From Lumnitzera littorea (lineage: Eukaryota > Streptophyta > Magnoliopsida > Myrtales > Combretaceae), in contig JAMXBB010000002.1 in NCBI GenBank assembly GCA_024138015.1, positions 47,919,645 through 47,983,644 on the forward strand: DNA of 64,000 bases, in the 5' to 3' direction. The notes below the pieces were generated by a model that saw only the letters and a list, made by a program, of their open reading frames with translations, did no database searches and was not told the DNA's origin. Position 1 is the stretch's first letter, and every line of letters starts with the position of its first letter. The translations under genes and the position numbers were made by a program. Shown here piece after piece: positions 48,857 through 60,660 of this stretch.

Positions 48857-51850
48857 GATTTTGCGACTTCCAATTTCAATTCTTTATATCGTGGGTACTT
48901 ATAGTACTAAACTAAATAAAGCGAGTTGTGTAGAAAGTAATGTTAACGATATTTGTGGGAACAACTTGAATGGTAAAATCGATGGACATATGTAGGGATT
49001 TTTATGGTTGCGTGTATTTGTCGTTACGCGGAAAAATGGAAAAGATTGGAAGAAAAAAGGAGGAGAAAAATTCTAATTCTGAAAGTTATCGATGGTATCT
49101 AATGACAAATTATATTACATTACAATTATTTCTAAAGATTATTTATTTAGACACGAAAGTTGAATTTGTCTATGATATAATTCTGTTAAGCGATTTTTGT
49201 TATGATTAGCCGGTTCAAATAGGTTTATATTTGATATGTGGAGCACACTTACATTACCATTCTCCGGTTTTATATTTTTCTAAAAATTTTCTTTTTTTAA
49301 ATTTTAGTCCAAAACTAAAAAGATTAATGTTAAAGTCACTCATCAAAATAATTTTATAGCTGAATTTTGGATCATATCCAATTAATAAACTTTTATTTAT
49401 CAAAACTATCACTTTACCTCTAATCATGTATACTTGTAATCCTTTACTAGTGAATTTTTCTCACATCATCATTTTAAAAATAACCCAGCAGTAAATTTGA
49501 TGAATAAAAATTCTATTGAACATAATATTTAATAAATTTAAATTTGAAGTATAAAATTTTATTTCTTTTTTATTATTTGCTGATTTTGGAAAAAGTATCA
49601 CTGATTTACATTCTATACCTGTAATAAGAGAAAATTTGCCGTAGATATTCATATTCACTAAAAACAAGATTACCTCCATGAATTGCCAAATGCGACGATT
49701 GTTTAAAATTTTCTATTAATTTTCTTATAGTGGTATATATATTATTTTACGGAAAATATTAATGGATGCCTAAGCTACTTATTAAACAATTAACTAAAGC
49801 AAACTTTTTATCCTTCTATACGATTCCCTTTTTTTAAAATTGTATAATACACGTATAAAGATATAAAAATTTTATATTTTATAAACTTAACATGTGCCTA
49901 ATGAAACCTGAAGCCCGTGTTTTATTATATGTGGTGATTTCGCTTTTCCTATCTTTTACCAATAATAACTCTGTCTTTTATCTAGTTTAATCCTAGAATC
50001 GGGGCCGGTTATGTCATTTGGATAAAGAAGGAATGGCATATGCCAAAGCCATGCGGAATATCGTGCCAACCAAGGCTTTCAGATGATTGGCTCCTTTTTG
50101 AGTTTGGGCAGAGCAAAAGGATGACGGCTGATGAGAGTATTGAACTACTAATATTAATCTGAGGACATAAGATATGATTATTTATTAGATGACTTAAGAC
50201 ACGTGCTCCTTTCTTTTTTTTTTTTTTTTCCTTCCTTCCTCCTTCTTGGACTAGAGTGAATTAAATTATTTATGCATGCATGCGAGTCAATGTCACCATG
50301 TCAGTTATATCATTATATAGCTTGTTTCTATCCTATTTCTTAATGTTTGATGCACTCGAGGAACTGAATTGCTCTTAAAAGGATGTCGAAATGAATTGCT
50401 TCAAAATTGGAATTCGAAGCTCATCGTGGTAACTAAAAGGAACTGTGCGTGTTTTCTTTAAATGTTCAGTGATATTTAAGGGAGTGCCGTTAGACTTAGC
50501 GGTCAATCGAAATGGCTAGTGATTTTTACTGACCAATAAATTCGTGAATATTCGTAATTAAATATCAGTCCATCCATCTTGTAGATTTCTAACTGTTGTT
50601 TCCTGTTTTGCTCCCAAAACAAATTACTTATTTATTTATTTTGTTACCTTCTATTGCAATGTAAGCTTTTAAATAGGATCTTTGGTTTTTTATATCATAT
50701 CACATTAAATCCATCTTGTTGATTGTGGCTTGATTTTTCATGGTTTCCGTGCAAGACTTAGATATTAATGATAAAATTGATACATCATGGATTTCAAATG
50801 CTTAGGACAAATTGATCTTATATATTAGCTACATTAATCGATACTTAAAGGTGTATACTTGGACTCAGATGGTCAATCCAAATTATTAATGGTTATTAAT
50901 TTACCACTAAATACCAAAATATTGAGCACTTCATTGCTCATGTGGGTAACTAACCAGTTTACAAATCTCAATTGTTCCTTTCTTGCTTATTCCCTAAAGT
51001 CTTCTTATGTAAGGTTTCTTGCATTCTACTAAAATGTAGGCTTATAACTAGGACCTTTACTTTTTTATTTCACACTACGTCATATCACATTACTTGTATA
51101 ATATCTCAAAAATGTCCCTACTTAGAATTGTAAGACTTGTATGAGGAGTTACGAGTTAAGAGAGAATTTTATAATTCTAGTATGCTCTCTTTATGATTCT
51201 AGTGTGCTCTCTTCTTTTTCTTTGTGATATTAAATTAGACCATATCTTCCCTTGATTTTTCTCCATATCAAGGTTGACCATATAAATCATTTTGTGACTC
51301 TCTTCTCTTTTATCTCTTTTACATGTTCATTATTCATTTCAACCACACATTTCTATCACAACAGCTCCCTTATAGTAAAATCTCTATTAGGTTAACCACT
51401 TAATACAATGTCACTAGGCAAACATGGTATACAACTAATGGACTTAGAACAATTGTTTGTAGTTACCACATCAACTCATGTAGTCTTCAAATTTCCTCTT
51501 TTAGTATGAAATTTGCACCATAAAAATTAAAATAAGAAATAAAGAAAAAAAAAATCAGATGATAATTCCCATTAGACTTGGTACGACATAACTTGTATGC
51601 TATGGAATGGTAAAATAGTTCATACCGTAAGCTCTCTTAGTATACTTGACCAACTAACTCATGTTAGTTGTCATACCTCAACAGTAATCTAATTGTAACA
51701 GTTGGTCCAGTACATCATATTATGATAATAGATAAACTTAAAGCCATCATCGTAAGTATAAAATACATAAGGCACCAACAATTAAACTGCTATTAGATAT
51801 GGGCCACACTAGCCTATCACATAACAAACTATTAAATATAGCGATGCTTA
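48857..51850. other. Upstream region of the NAC gene and adjacent repeats
   Basis: Lies upstream of the NAC start on the minus strand, so it should contain its promoter; I cannot place the core elements reliably. A less AT-rich patch at about 49995-50135 could be a regulatory island. A poly-T run lies at 50214-50229. A diverged duplication lies at about 50460-51090. Confidence 0.45.
50460..51095. repeat. Diverged tandem duplication of ~350 bp
   Basis: Copy 1 (about 50480-50712) and copy 2 (about 50850-51092) share ordered blocks. These are GGTCAATC with following AAAT, a T-rich stretch, TTGTTACCTTCTATTGCAATGTAAGC against TTTCTTGCATTCTACTAAAATGTAGGC in part, then TATTTCA-like and CATATCACATTA. 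Similarity is moderate and uneven. Confidence 0.5.
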
Positions 51851-51857
51851 ATATGGC

Positions 51858-53810
51858 TTAATTTTCAAAATCTAAAAAGTAATGATCTATTGGGGAAAGA
51901 TTCCAACAACCATTCTCCACATCTATAAGATTACAAACAAGCAAATCTTTCAAATGAGGATCAATATTCCAAGGAGCTAGCTTATACCTAAGAAGAGAAT
52001 GCAACCATGGGTTGTCCCAAACATAGACCAATCTATAATCACCAATTTGCCAAATCAAATTCTTAACTATAGTATTTAGACCTTATAGGATACTCTACCA
52101 CCCTCATAACGCCTTACTTCCCCTTAAAGCATCATGAAAGTCCCAATTAGGATAATAAATACTTTTTTAAAAAGTCTTACCTACATATCATCTAGATTTT
52201 GCAAAATCCTTCTTAGCTAGTTTACTAAGCACTACTAAATTAAAAGTATCTAAGTCCTAAAACCAAGCTCACCCCTATCCTTTACTCTTGTTAGATTCTT
52301 CTACTTCTTCAAATGGATTTTATTACCATTGTCATTTTTACCCACTAGAAATTTGTGAGCAAAGAGTTCATCTCAACTCACCATTTCATAGGAAAACTAA
52401 AGATAGTGATAGAATAGGCAAGAATTCTAAATATTATAGACTTAAGCATAATCACCTTACCTTTAATGGAAAACAAATTTTTCTTATATCTTGAGGTTTA
52501 TGAACATGGTTATTAAAATCATGATTTTAGCCATATAATTTCACGAGTTTACAATTTTAGGAAACTCTTCTAAATTAACTAAAATATTAAATCATTTTCT
52601 TGTAAAAACTTATATTTCTAATTGATTCTAGATGTCAAACTCAATAGAAACTTATTTTTCCAATCAAGTTTATTGATTCTACATATATAAATTGAATGAG
52701 GCATATAACTAGGCATCTCATAGCATATCGACTATTATGATACTAAATCATCTTCCTTATCCTATTCCAATTTTTTTCCTATTTCTCTCTCTCTCTTAGT
52801 TCATTATTTGATATTCATAACATTTATTCAAGTTCCAACTTCACTAGAAAAGTTTATAAAGAAAATTATATATTTAAATTTATACCATCAAAACTTAAAA
52901 TAAGTTAAAACATTTGGTTCTCTTCAATCATTGCCATTTTACAAACAAAGTAATTAAAAAAAAAAAGGTTTTACTTTTGTTATCCTTCTTCTATGAATGT
53001 CAAATTTTATATTAACAATTTTTTATAGGAAAAGAATGCAATTTCTTCATTTTTTATTTCTATCTTATATTTTAAGTATTTTATAACTATTATAAGAAAA
53101 TATATAGTTTTTTCAAAGCTATTTTACATAAATTTTAAAAACTTATGTTTTTACGATTTGATTTTATGTTCCTATTCTATATACTCTTTAACAATTTTAA
53201 CTAGAATCACAAGTTTTTGAGAACCTTGTCTATAAACAATTTGATCCTTATAAGAACCCAAAGCTTAAGACTTAGACCTACCCTAAGAAGTAAGGAGGCC
53301 TAAATACTTACCTAGATTGTTCAAAATATTAATTTGCAACTCCTCAATTAAAGCCCTCCTTAACCAATCAAGGGTAAACTTACTAAAAGCCATGGAGCTC
53401 TTTAGGTAATTAACTTGCTTACCCAAAAATTGACAATATTGCTCTAGAATATTTCTTAACCTACATAAATTCTCCCTACTTATTTCTTGGAAAAATATTG
53501 AATCATCTAAAAATAATAATAATAATAAATACATAAATTGGTGGGCAAAGGACTAGATTATTTAATTTTAATACTATTCAATAGACCCAAATCATTTGCC
53601 TCAATTGCTCACTTATCGATTCCTAAAAGGCAATCAACTACTAAAATAAACAAATATGAAGATAAATGATCTCTATATCTCAAACTCCTAGTAGGTTGGA
53701 AATGTCTAACTCCTTTTCCATTAATCAATAATTTATAAGTCACAAATGATTTTATAAGAAAAATTACAAAGATTAATTGGGAAAAACTAAGTAATTTCAT
53801 CTAGACAAGA
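51858..53810 (-). pseudogene. LINE (L1-type) reverse transcriptase pseudogene
   Basis: Read downward on the minus strand, blocks appear in the order of a plant L1-type ORF2. At 53800-53609: LLINGKGVRHFQPTRSLRYR ... SSYLFILVVDCL. At 53534-53283: LFLDDSIFFQE (family FADDS with Ala replaced), then the thumb region ending NLGKYLGLLTS. After an interruption, 52490-52260 continues with IKGKVIMLKS and degenerate GNKIHLKK...GELGFR. At 52058-51858 follows MIWQIGDYRLVYVWDNPWL, the zinc-binding RT-associated region. Stops and frameshifts throughout show it is inactive. The 5' end of ORF2 and the poly-A tail were not found. Confidence 0.83.
52495..53236. mobile_element. Candidate MITE inserted in the LINE pseudogene
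   Basis: About 740 bp of very AT-rich sequence interrupts the LINE reading between two blocks that should be nearly adjacent. Its ends are imperfect inverted repeats: the left reads TTTATGAACATGGTTATTAA then AATCATGATTTTAG, and the complement of the right reads TTTATAGACAAGGTTCTCAA then AAACTTGTGATTCTAG. No open frame lies inside. I could not identify a target-site duplication, so the superfamily is unknown. Confidence 0.5.
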
Positions 53811-56800
53811 TCTTTTAGAAATTATGACAATTTAATGTTCAATTATAATAAGGAGGAAAAGTATCTTAGTCCATATAAGACTTGACAACCTCATAAATAT
53901 AGGTTGCTAAAATCTGATCTTTCTTTTTTTTTTTTTTTCCTCTCTGGCTTTGTAGAGCAATTTTCCTTCTAATTTGTTATATTAGGGCTTAGAGTTTGGG
54001 GTCGGGGGTATAAGATTTAGGTCAATTCTCATGAATTTGTAACATATTTTAATAATAATCATATAGATAATTACTGCAACATTAAGGATCTTAAATACAA
54101 GTTTGGGCCTTTATTTCATATTATTTTACTTGTTATTATTAATTATGCATATCTTTTAATCCATCTCTAGTGTTATATTATATATCGGCGATCGAAATTT
54201 GAGTTTTCTTTATCAGCAATATTTGGTATTATAATCCTTTGTATAAATATATAATAATAAGCCTTAATAATTTTATTCTCAAATTTTTAAATTTATGCGT
54301 ATACTTTATCTATCTTTTCTATGACATATCTTAAAAATATAAACCAACTTTGACGACATTTTTGTCAGTCCCAAATTTAGAGATTATTATTTCGAATCCC
54401 AAGTTAGTGGCATTTACATTTACAATCAGGATTATATGCCATACTCTGGCACCTTGTTTGGTCTATAACACATTAGGGACCATAGTCATGGAGGAGCCTA
54501 TCATAAACATCACGAGAATAGTCCTTTACTAGTCGCTCAATATCTCAATCGGCCGTCACCATGTCACGATTATATGCCAATTAGGTTTTATAAGTAAGAT
54601 ATAGACATTGGTCCAGTCGGGTAATCACACCTTTATTATACCAATTTTTACCATCTATTATCTTCTCGAATGATTTATATCACGATAATGTTAGTCTATC
54701 AGCCGTTGATATTTTTGCTGAGTGCATTGTCACTTGTTTTTCTCGTTCGATTAATCATATATACTGTGGTCTACATTCAATTGACAGTAAAAGATTGTCC
54801 AAAATTGTGCAATATATATAACAAAATTTCTCCAAACTAATACCCAATATGATTGTTGGCAAATTAAAAAGTAAATTCGAACAATAACTTTAATTATTAA
54901 AACTTATTGAAGTTCAAAATACCCAAGATAGGTATTTCATATTTCTCTTAAACTTTGAAAGCTATAAAAAAAAAATGGAATCGAAAGTTAACGAGGGCAT
55001 GGGTTTTCGGAATTGGGAAGATTGAGTAATTGTTGCACAATCTTCGTAAGGCTCAAAAGAGCCAAAAGATTCTCAATGATGAAACGCCATACAATTTTGT
55101 AGCTCGATCAATTTTTAGTTTTTCCACCGTACATTCCTTATATATATAGATGGTAAAAAGAATAGTAAAATGGATAATGTCTTCTTTTGTTTTTTTTTCG
55201 GTAACTATAAAATGGATAATGTTGGAATTGTATTGTAAAAGTATTTGTTGGGAGCATTTTTTATAGATCATTACCTTCATTTACAATGCACTTAAATTTG
55301 TCTGTAGTATATACTGGATAAGTACCGTAAGAAAACGCAAGCAAATATGTTATATATATGGTGCCTAGACCGCATCTTTTGTCATAATCCTTGAAAATTT
55401 TATTATATCACATGATGGATCCTTGTTAGCTGTCCAGAATCAACACGGCAAGCCCACAGTTGACAAAATCTTCATACAAATTAATATTTTCCCCTCCTTA
55501 TATATTAAGCTTATGAAGAGTTCAACGTACATGTTCCAACTTTATTTGCGTCCAAAATAAATATATCCAGGTGAGGTCGTAGCTTGGATAAGAAATATTA
55601 ATTAAAAAATTAGAAAGAAAAAGAAGAAAAATAATAGGGCTATATGGAATCTTTTAAAAAGCGATACCAACTATAAAATTTTGTGATTATCCACAACTCT
55701 TTTGGGGTTTGTGATTATCGTCCAAGATTGTGTGTATATATTTCATTAATTCCCTTGCGGTCCAATAGTCTTTCACGTATCATCAACGTCATTTTCATTC
55801 CGATAAAAAGCTTTATTGTTTTTCAGTAGACTGCTTCTCTTTCGGTCTAGTTAGGTCATCAGGAGATGGGTGCCCTGCATTAAAAAAAAAAAGTATAACA
55901 TTGTGTAAATTGTAAAAACACTTTTCATCTATTTGTTTTATTTGTATTTAGTTACTTTATCTTTACAACTAAGTGTTCAGCTCCCAGTTCAAATCTTCAA
56001 AAAATATACTTTTTAAACCTTATTTTACTGTTTGAACACCAGAAAAATAGTTAAAAAACACTAAATAAAAAACTCATAACAAAGGACACCAAAATCATCA
56101 TGTTCGATATTGTGATATTTAGTGGAAAGTGGTCCAAAAATTGATCAGAAAGGACCAAAGTTATGAGTGATCATCATAAGTAGACTTACGCAAGGGCTAC
56201 TTTTAATTTGTTAAACGACCCGACCTTAAAATGGTCAGACTCGAACCATTCTCTTAACTGCTGGGCTTTAAGGGCAGCCCAAATGATTCAAGAGAGATTC
56301 GTCGAACTGACAAGTTGTAATTTGTCAAACCGGTTCATCATTAAATCAATAGGTTAGCTTAATTAGATCGCTCTCTTAAAAAGAAAAAAAAAAAAAAAAA
56401 GAAAGAGCGAGAAAGAGAAGAGAGGTTATTAAATCAGAAAAAAATAATTGAATAATATCTATTAGGTCATGACATATCAAAATTACTTTTTTTTGCAATG
56501 GTAAAGGATAATTTTTTAAAAATAATATTATCAAAATAATGATAAATAACTAATTATAAGTTAATTATATATTAAGAATAAATTAAAAATTCAATTTAAA
56601 GTAATGTAAGTCCTTTTTGTATAACTTGTCAAATATTAAGAACTTGAATAGAAGAAAAAAATAAATAAATAAATTGAAATTGCATTAAATTGGAAATTAA
56701 TAAAAAATTAGAAATTATTAATAAATTAGTACACCTAAAAAAAAGAGAGAAAGGAGATCATTTTATTAAAAATTATTAATATATTTAAAAAAAGTTAATA

Positions 56801-58025
56801 ATAATTAAATATTAAAAAAAAAAAGATTTAAGAGCTGAACTAATTCGGAACCGCCCTCTCAGGCCAATCACAATTCAATCGTGGTTGAACTCGTGAACTG
56901 ACGATACCGATTTAAGGTCGGACTGAATCATTAGATAAGTCTAGTTATAAGTAGCTGTTGATGTCATACAATAAATAACTTATAACAACAAGTCAATAGA
57001 CAAAATATTTTTTATCAATATCATTTTCCTCGTTCCTTTCTACCGTATATCTTTTCAATGCAATAAAAATAGTCTTTCCATTGACTTTTTTTTCTAACTT
57101 CACAAGGATAGTATGACTATATATTTTAGGGCACAAAATTATATTTCTAATATTAACTTCAAATAAATTAGGGATCTATAATGTAACGGGTAGCATTTCT
57201 TAATTATTTGCCGTTTTTAACTTTAGGTTTTGTTGCGAAAAACCATAAGTAAAAGATAAAAAAAAAAAAATTTAACCTTATTGCATTCTGCAAATACGTA
57301 GATATTTGAGAGAGTGAAAAAACCAAAGGTAGGATGGGGGTACATGCAAGTAGACAAAAGTATATACTTATTATATCTTTATCTTAACCATTTATTGATA
57401 AAAGATGTATAAACCTATGGTTTTGTGTATTTCAATCATACTTCTAAAATTGAAATTCGGTCGCTTGATTTGACTGGTTTGAACCGTTCAGCAATTTCTT
57501 CATGGAGGCCAAAATTTTATTAATTAGTAATGAAAATATTGGGCGGACCAGTATGCTTTTTAAATTCATTACAACAGAAGCGAATTGGAAAGTGGAATAC
57601 ACGCAGAATGTCTACGCGCAGGTTTAAACAGGGACGTTTCCTGGATGGTGAGATCCCACCAGATGATGAGTTCTTGCTTATCCACTATAAAAACATATAT
57701 TTATATACGCAACTTTTATGTCATCTATGATGTAACAATAAAAGTTCCTAGGATTTTATGGTAAATTGGGTCAGCTATTTCACTCTGAACATCAATCACT
57801 CAAGTGATACTTCATTGTTGCACGTGTCACATGGGACTTCTTTTGTCTAGGGTGCTTCTGCTCAGCCAGCTTTATTGGAGGACAAGATAGCAGAGAAGAA
57901 TAACCTCCTGTCAAATTAATAAGGAAAAAAAAAAAACGACGAATGTTTTCATACTTTTACAATATTCTACTAACCATGATTCCATTTTTTTAGATTGTGT
58001 GACTTGTAATTCTTCATCATGATGT
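53811..58025. other. Intergenic region, repeats only
   Basis: No gene is recognised. A frame at 57530-57730 is locally less AT-rich but matches no family I know. A poly-T run lies at 53925-53938 and poly-A runs at about 56381-56400 and 57258-57270. A candidate inverted-end repeat at 56190-56960 is listed separately. Confidence 0.45.
56190..56960. repeat. Candidate non-autonomous element with imperfect inverted ends
   Basis: The left side contains CCCGACCTTAAAATGGTCAG and the complement of the right side contains GTCCGACCTTAAATCGG. GGTTCGAACC-like motifs such as AAACCGGTTCATC occur near the ends. The middle is A/T homopolymer-rich and non-coding. This resembles small inverted-repeat elements common in plants, but the termini are not defined. 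Confidence 0.35.
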
Positions 58026-58200
58026 TTGGAACCCTATTGTAATATGAAGGTCGGTCTGCTTCTTGCAAGAAGGGATTGGTGGAAAGCAGTACAGGTGGAA
58101 ACCGATAGTGTTTCGGTTTTTGACAGTTTATCAAACAAAGAAGCTTTGCTTGGGAAGACTAGATTTATTCTGCAAGATATTTTTTCTTTTAAGTACCAGT
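58026..58200 (+). pseudogene. RNase H-like (RVT_3-type) fragment
   Basis: The frame reads GLLLARRDWWKAVQVETDSV then SVFDSLSNKEALLGKTRFIL. This follows the plant RNase H-like domain found alone and at the end of L1-type LINEs (pattern: LLLAR...W..V.VETDS..V...L). The upstream catalytic part and any ORF2 are missing, so it is a fragment of roughly 45 residues. It may be LINE debris or a remnant exon of an RNase H-like protein gene. Confidence 0.5.
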
Positions 58201-59963
58201 TTTTCTTCTTAATCCTCTATTTTAGTTAATGAAAAAACCAATATATATAACAATAGATAAACAACTTTAATAATAATAATACATAATAACATATAAATAC
58301 TAATAAAATTTTAATACGCTTTTAAAAAAGAAATAAAAAAAGTTATCTGTTGAATCTTTTTCGTGACTAAGAATTCTGTGAAAGGAAACATAGTGTCACG
58401 TGCCATCTTTAGCTGGAAACTGATAATTGCTTAAGTAATAACAATAAGGATTTAAATGTTAGTCAACAAATTATAAAATGAAAATACAAGCCAACTATTC
58501 GTGATTAAAGTTAAAAAGAAAAAACATGAAGCATAAATTCCATATCAATATATACAAGGAAAGGGACCTCATTGACTAAGGGAAAAGGCACATTTTGCCT
58601 AACTTACATATATATATATATATGTATATATTTATATACATATTTTTCCAGACTTTTATAAACTAATAATATGGACTTAGATCAGTTCCATCATTCTTCA
58701 ACAATTATTTTATATATTTAATGTTAGCAATTTGTAAATGAATTCCTTGATAATTTTTGTTTAATCAAGATAAGATAATAATAAACACCAAGATTGACCT
58801 TAAAGTTAAAAAATAATATAATCATGGAAACGGTTTACCTCTACTATGGCTTATTAGTCAAAGACTCAAAAGTAGAATCCTTTATCTGCTCTGTTGGTTC
58901 CTGCCCTCGTGGGGCTCTTGCATTTCATTCTTCCTAAATTAATATATAATATGCATTGACGATAGACCAAATAAATACATACAAAAATGCCGCAAAGTTT
59001 CACTAAATTCTCTATCTTACTTGGAACACTTTATTCCTGAAAAATTGCAGAGCATTGGCCTATTATATACATTTTAACCGTGAGAATAGACCATGATGGT
59101 GGACTTGGACTTGTATGTATCCATGACTTTCCAACATCTTATATTATGAACTCGTGCCTCCTATAGCGATCCGGTGTCAACAACGAAATTCGTTGTCTAG
59201 TAAATATTAGGACTAATTAAAATTTAACTTGGCATTTTTACATGGTCAAGGATACACACAGCACAAAGTCATGACACAAACAAAATAAGATGGTGTCATA
59301 TATGAAATAGTTGCACAGCAAAGTGGTGTAACAACTAGCTTATGAAATTCACTACTTGATGGTTTGAAGATCTCTTGTCCTGTATGTCTAGCTTGGGCTT
59401 GGTATAAGGCCTATAAAAGAGAAAATGTGAATTAAGAGGACAACAGAGGTGATTTTAACACATTCACTCTAATGCTCAAGTCAATAAGGGTGGCCTTAGA
59501 TGTAAAGAACCTCCAAAATCAATACTTGAAGGGTCTAGAGTTTAAAATGAGTACACCTAAATCGGTAGAGGGATTTGGGTAGAAAGTTGTCTGATTGTCT
59601 TCCACATAAGTGCCCAAATATCTTTATTGGCACGAGGAGGCTTCCAAGATCTCACTACAAGGATGCTAATCCTCCTTGTTGGTATTACTCCCTCGAGATT
59701 AAGACAAGTAGGTGAAGGATCTTCCTTACACAATATGAATCATTTGGATGGTACAAAAGCTATTAAGATTAAGACAAGCAAAGGGAGATCCTTGACCCTA
59801 TGTTGCATATTGAGACCTTTGCAGGACAGGTAAAGGCTACTAAGTGTTAGAGGATATCCCTTGAGGGTCTTCTTCTATGGTTTACAAGATAGGCTAATGC
59901 CCAATGGGCCAATTGTGCATGCTGAGGCCTAATGGGTGAAATGCACATATAACACCACCCCCT

Positions 59964-59992
<29 letters not shown>
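59964..59992. repeat. 29-nt poly-C homopolymer
   Basis: An uninterrupted run of 29 C follows CACCACCCCCT. It is by far the longest G/C homopolymer in an otherwise AT-rich window, and its length in the assembly is probably unreliable. Confidence 0.97.
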
Positions 59993-59995
<3 letters not shown>

Positions 59996-60189
59996 TTTAT
60001 TGTTGATTGGTCAATAAGGAGAGGTAAACTATGCCTAATCTTCTAGAAGTTGGCATGTAGAGGTGCTAGTTAGTTGTGTTAACTTGACTTGAGCTTCTTT
60101 ATTACGAGGTTTGGACATTAGCTGAGGTATTGGAGCAAAAGCAACACAAGTGGTTGGTGTTCAGGAGGAAACATCTATTTCTACATTTA

Positions 60190-60660
60190 GTTTGTAAAAA
60201 TGAGCCGAGTTAAGGGATGCTTTTGAAGGCTTAAGTTTAGCTCGTTTAAAAATTACTAAGTTGAGTTTTTATCGAGTTTGAAAATTATTAGCCCAAGCTC
60301 GAGCTCATTAAAGAACTTGAAGCTTAAGCTTATTTAGATGAACAAGCCTAAAAGTGCTTAAGCTTAAGTTTAAGATTGAGTTGAAACTCAAAATTAATTC
60401 AAAATTTTAAGAATATACCTTTTAAATATTTTTTCAATTTTATTATTCTTATTCTTATATTTTTTTTACATAACATATTTTTTATATCTACTCACGAGCC
60501 TATTTGCGATCGGCTTGTAAATAATATAAACGAGTTTACTCATTAGCTAGTTATAAGCTTGAACACAAGATCAATCTCGATTTGTTTATAAATCAAGATC
60601 AAGCCAAGTCAAGCTCAAGTAGCTCACAATTGTTTAAGCTCATTTATAGTCATACGTACA
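60190..60660. repeat. AAGCTC/GAGCTT-rich imperfect dyad repeat
   Basis: The segment is dense in short words such as AAGCTTAAG, GAGTTTGAAA, AGCTCGAGCTC and AAGCTCAAG in both orientations. It has an AT-rich centre near 60400-60480. This resembles small inverted-repeat transposons found widely in plants. Termini and target duplication are not defined. Confidence 0.4.

Noticed and set aside
48481..48995. Frames at 48481-48729 (minus) and 48792-48995 (plus)
   Set aside because: They are read-through of the NAC intron 1/exon 1 in other frames or antisense to exon 1, not separate genes.
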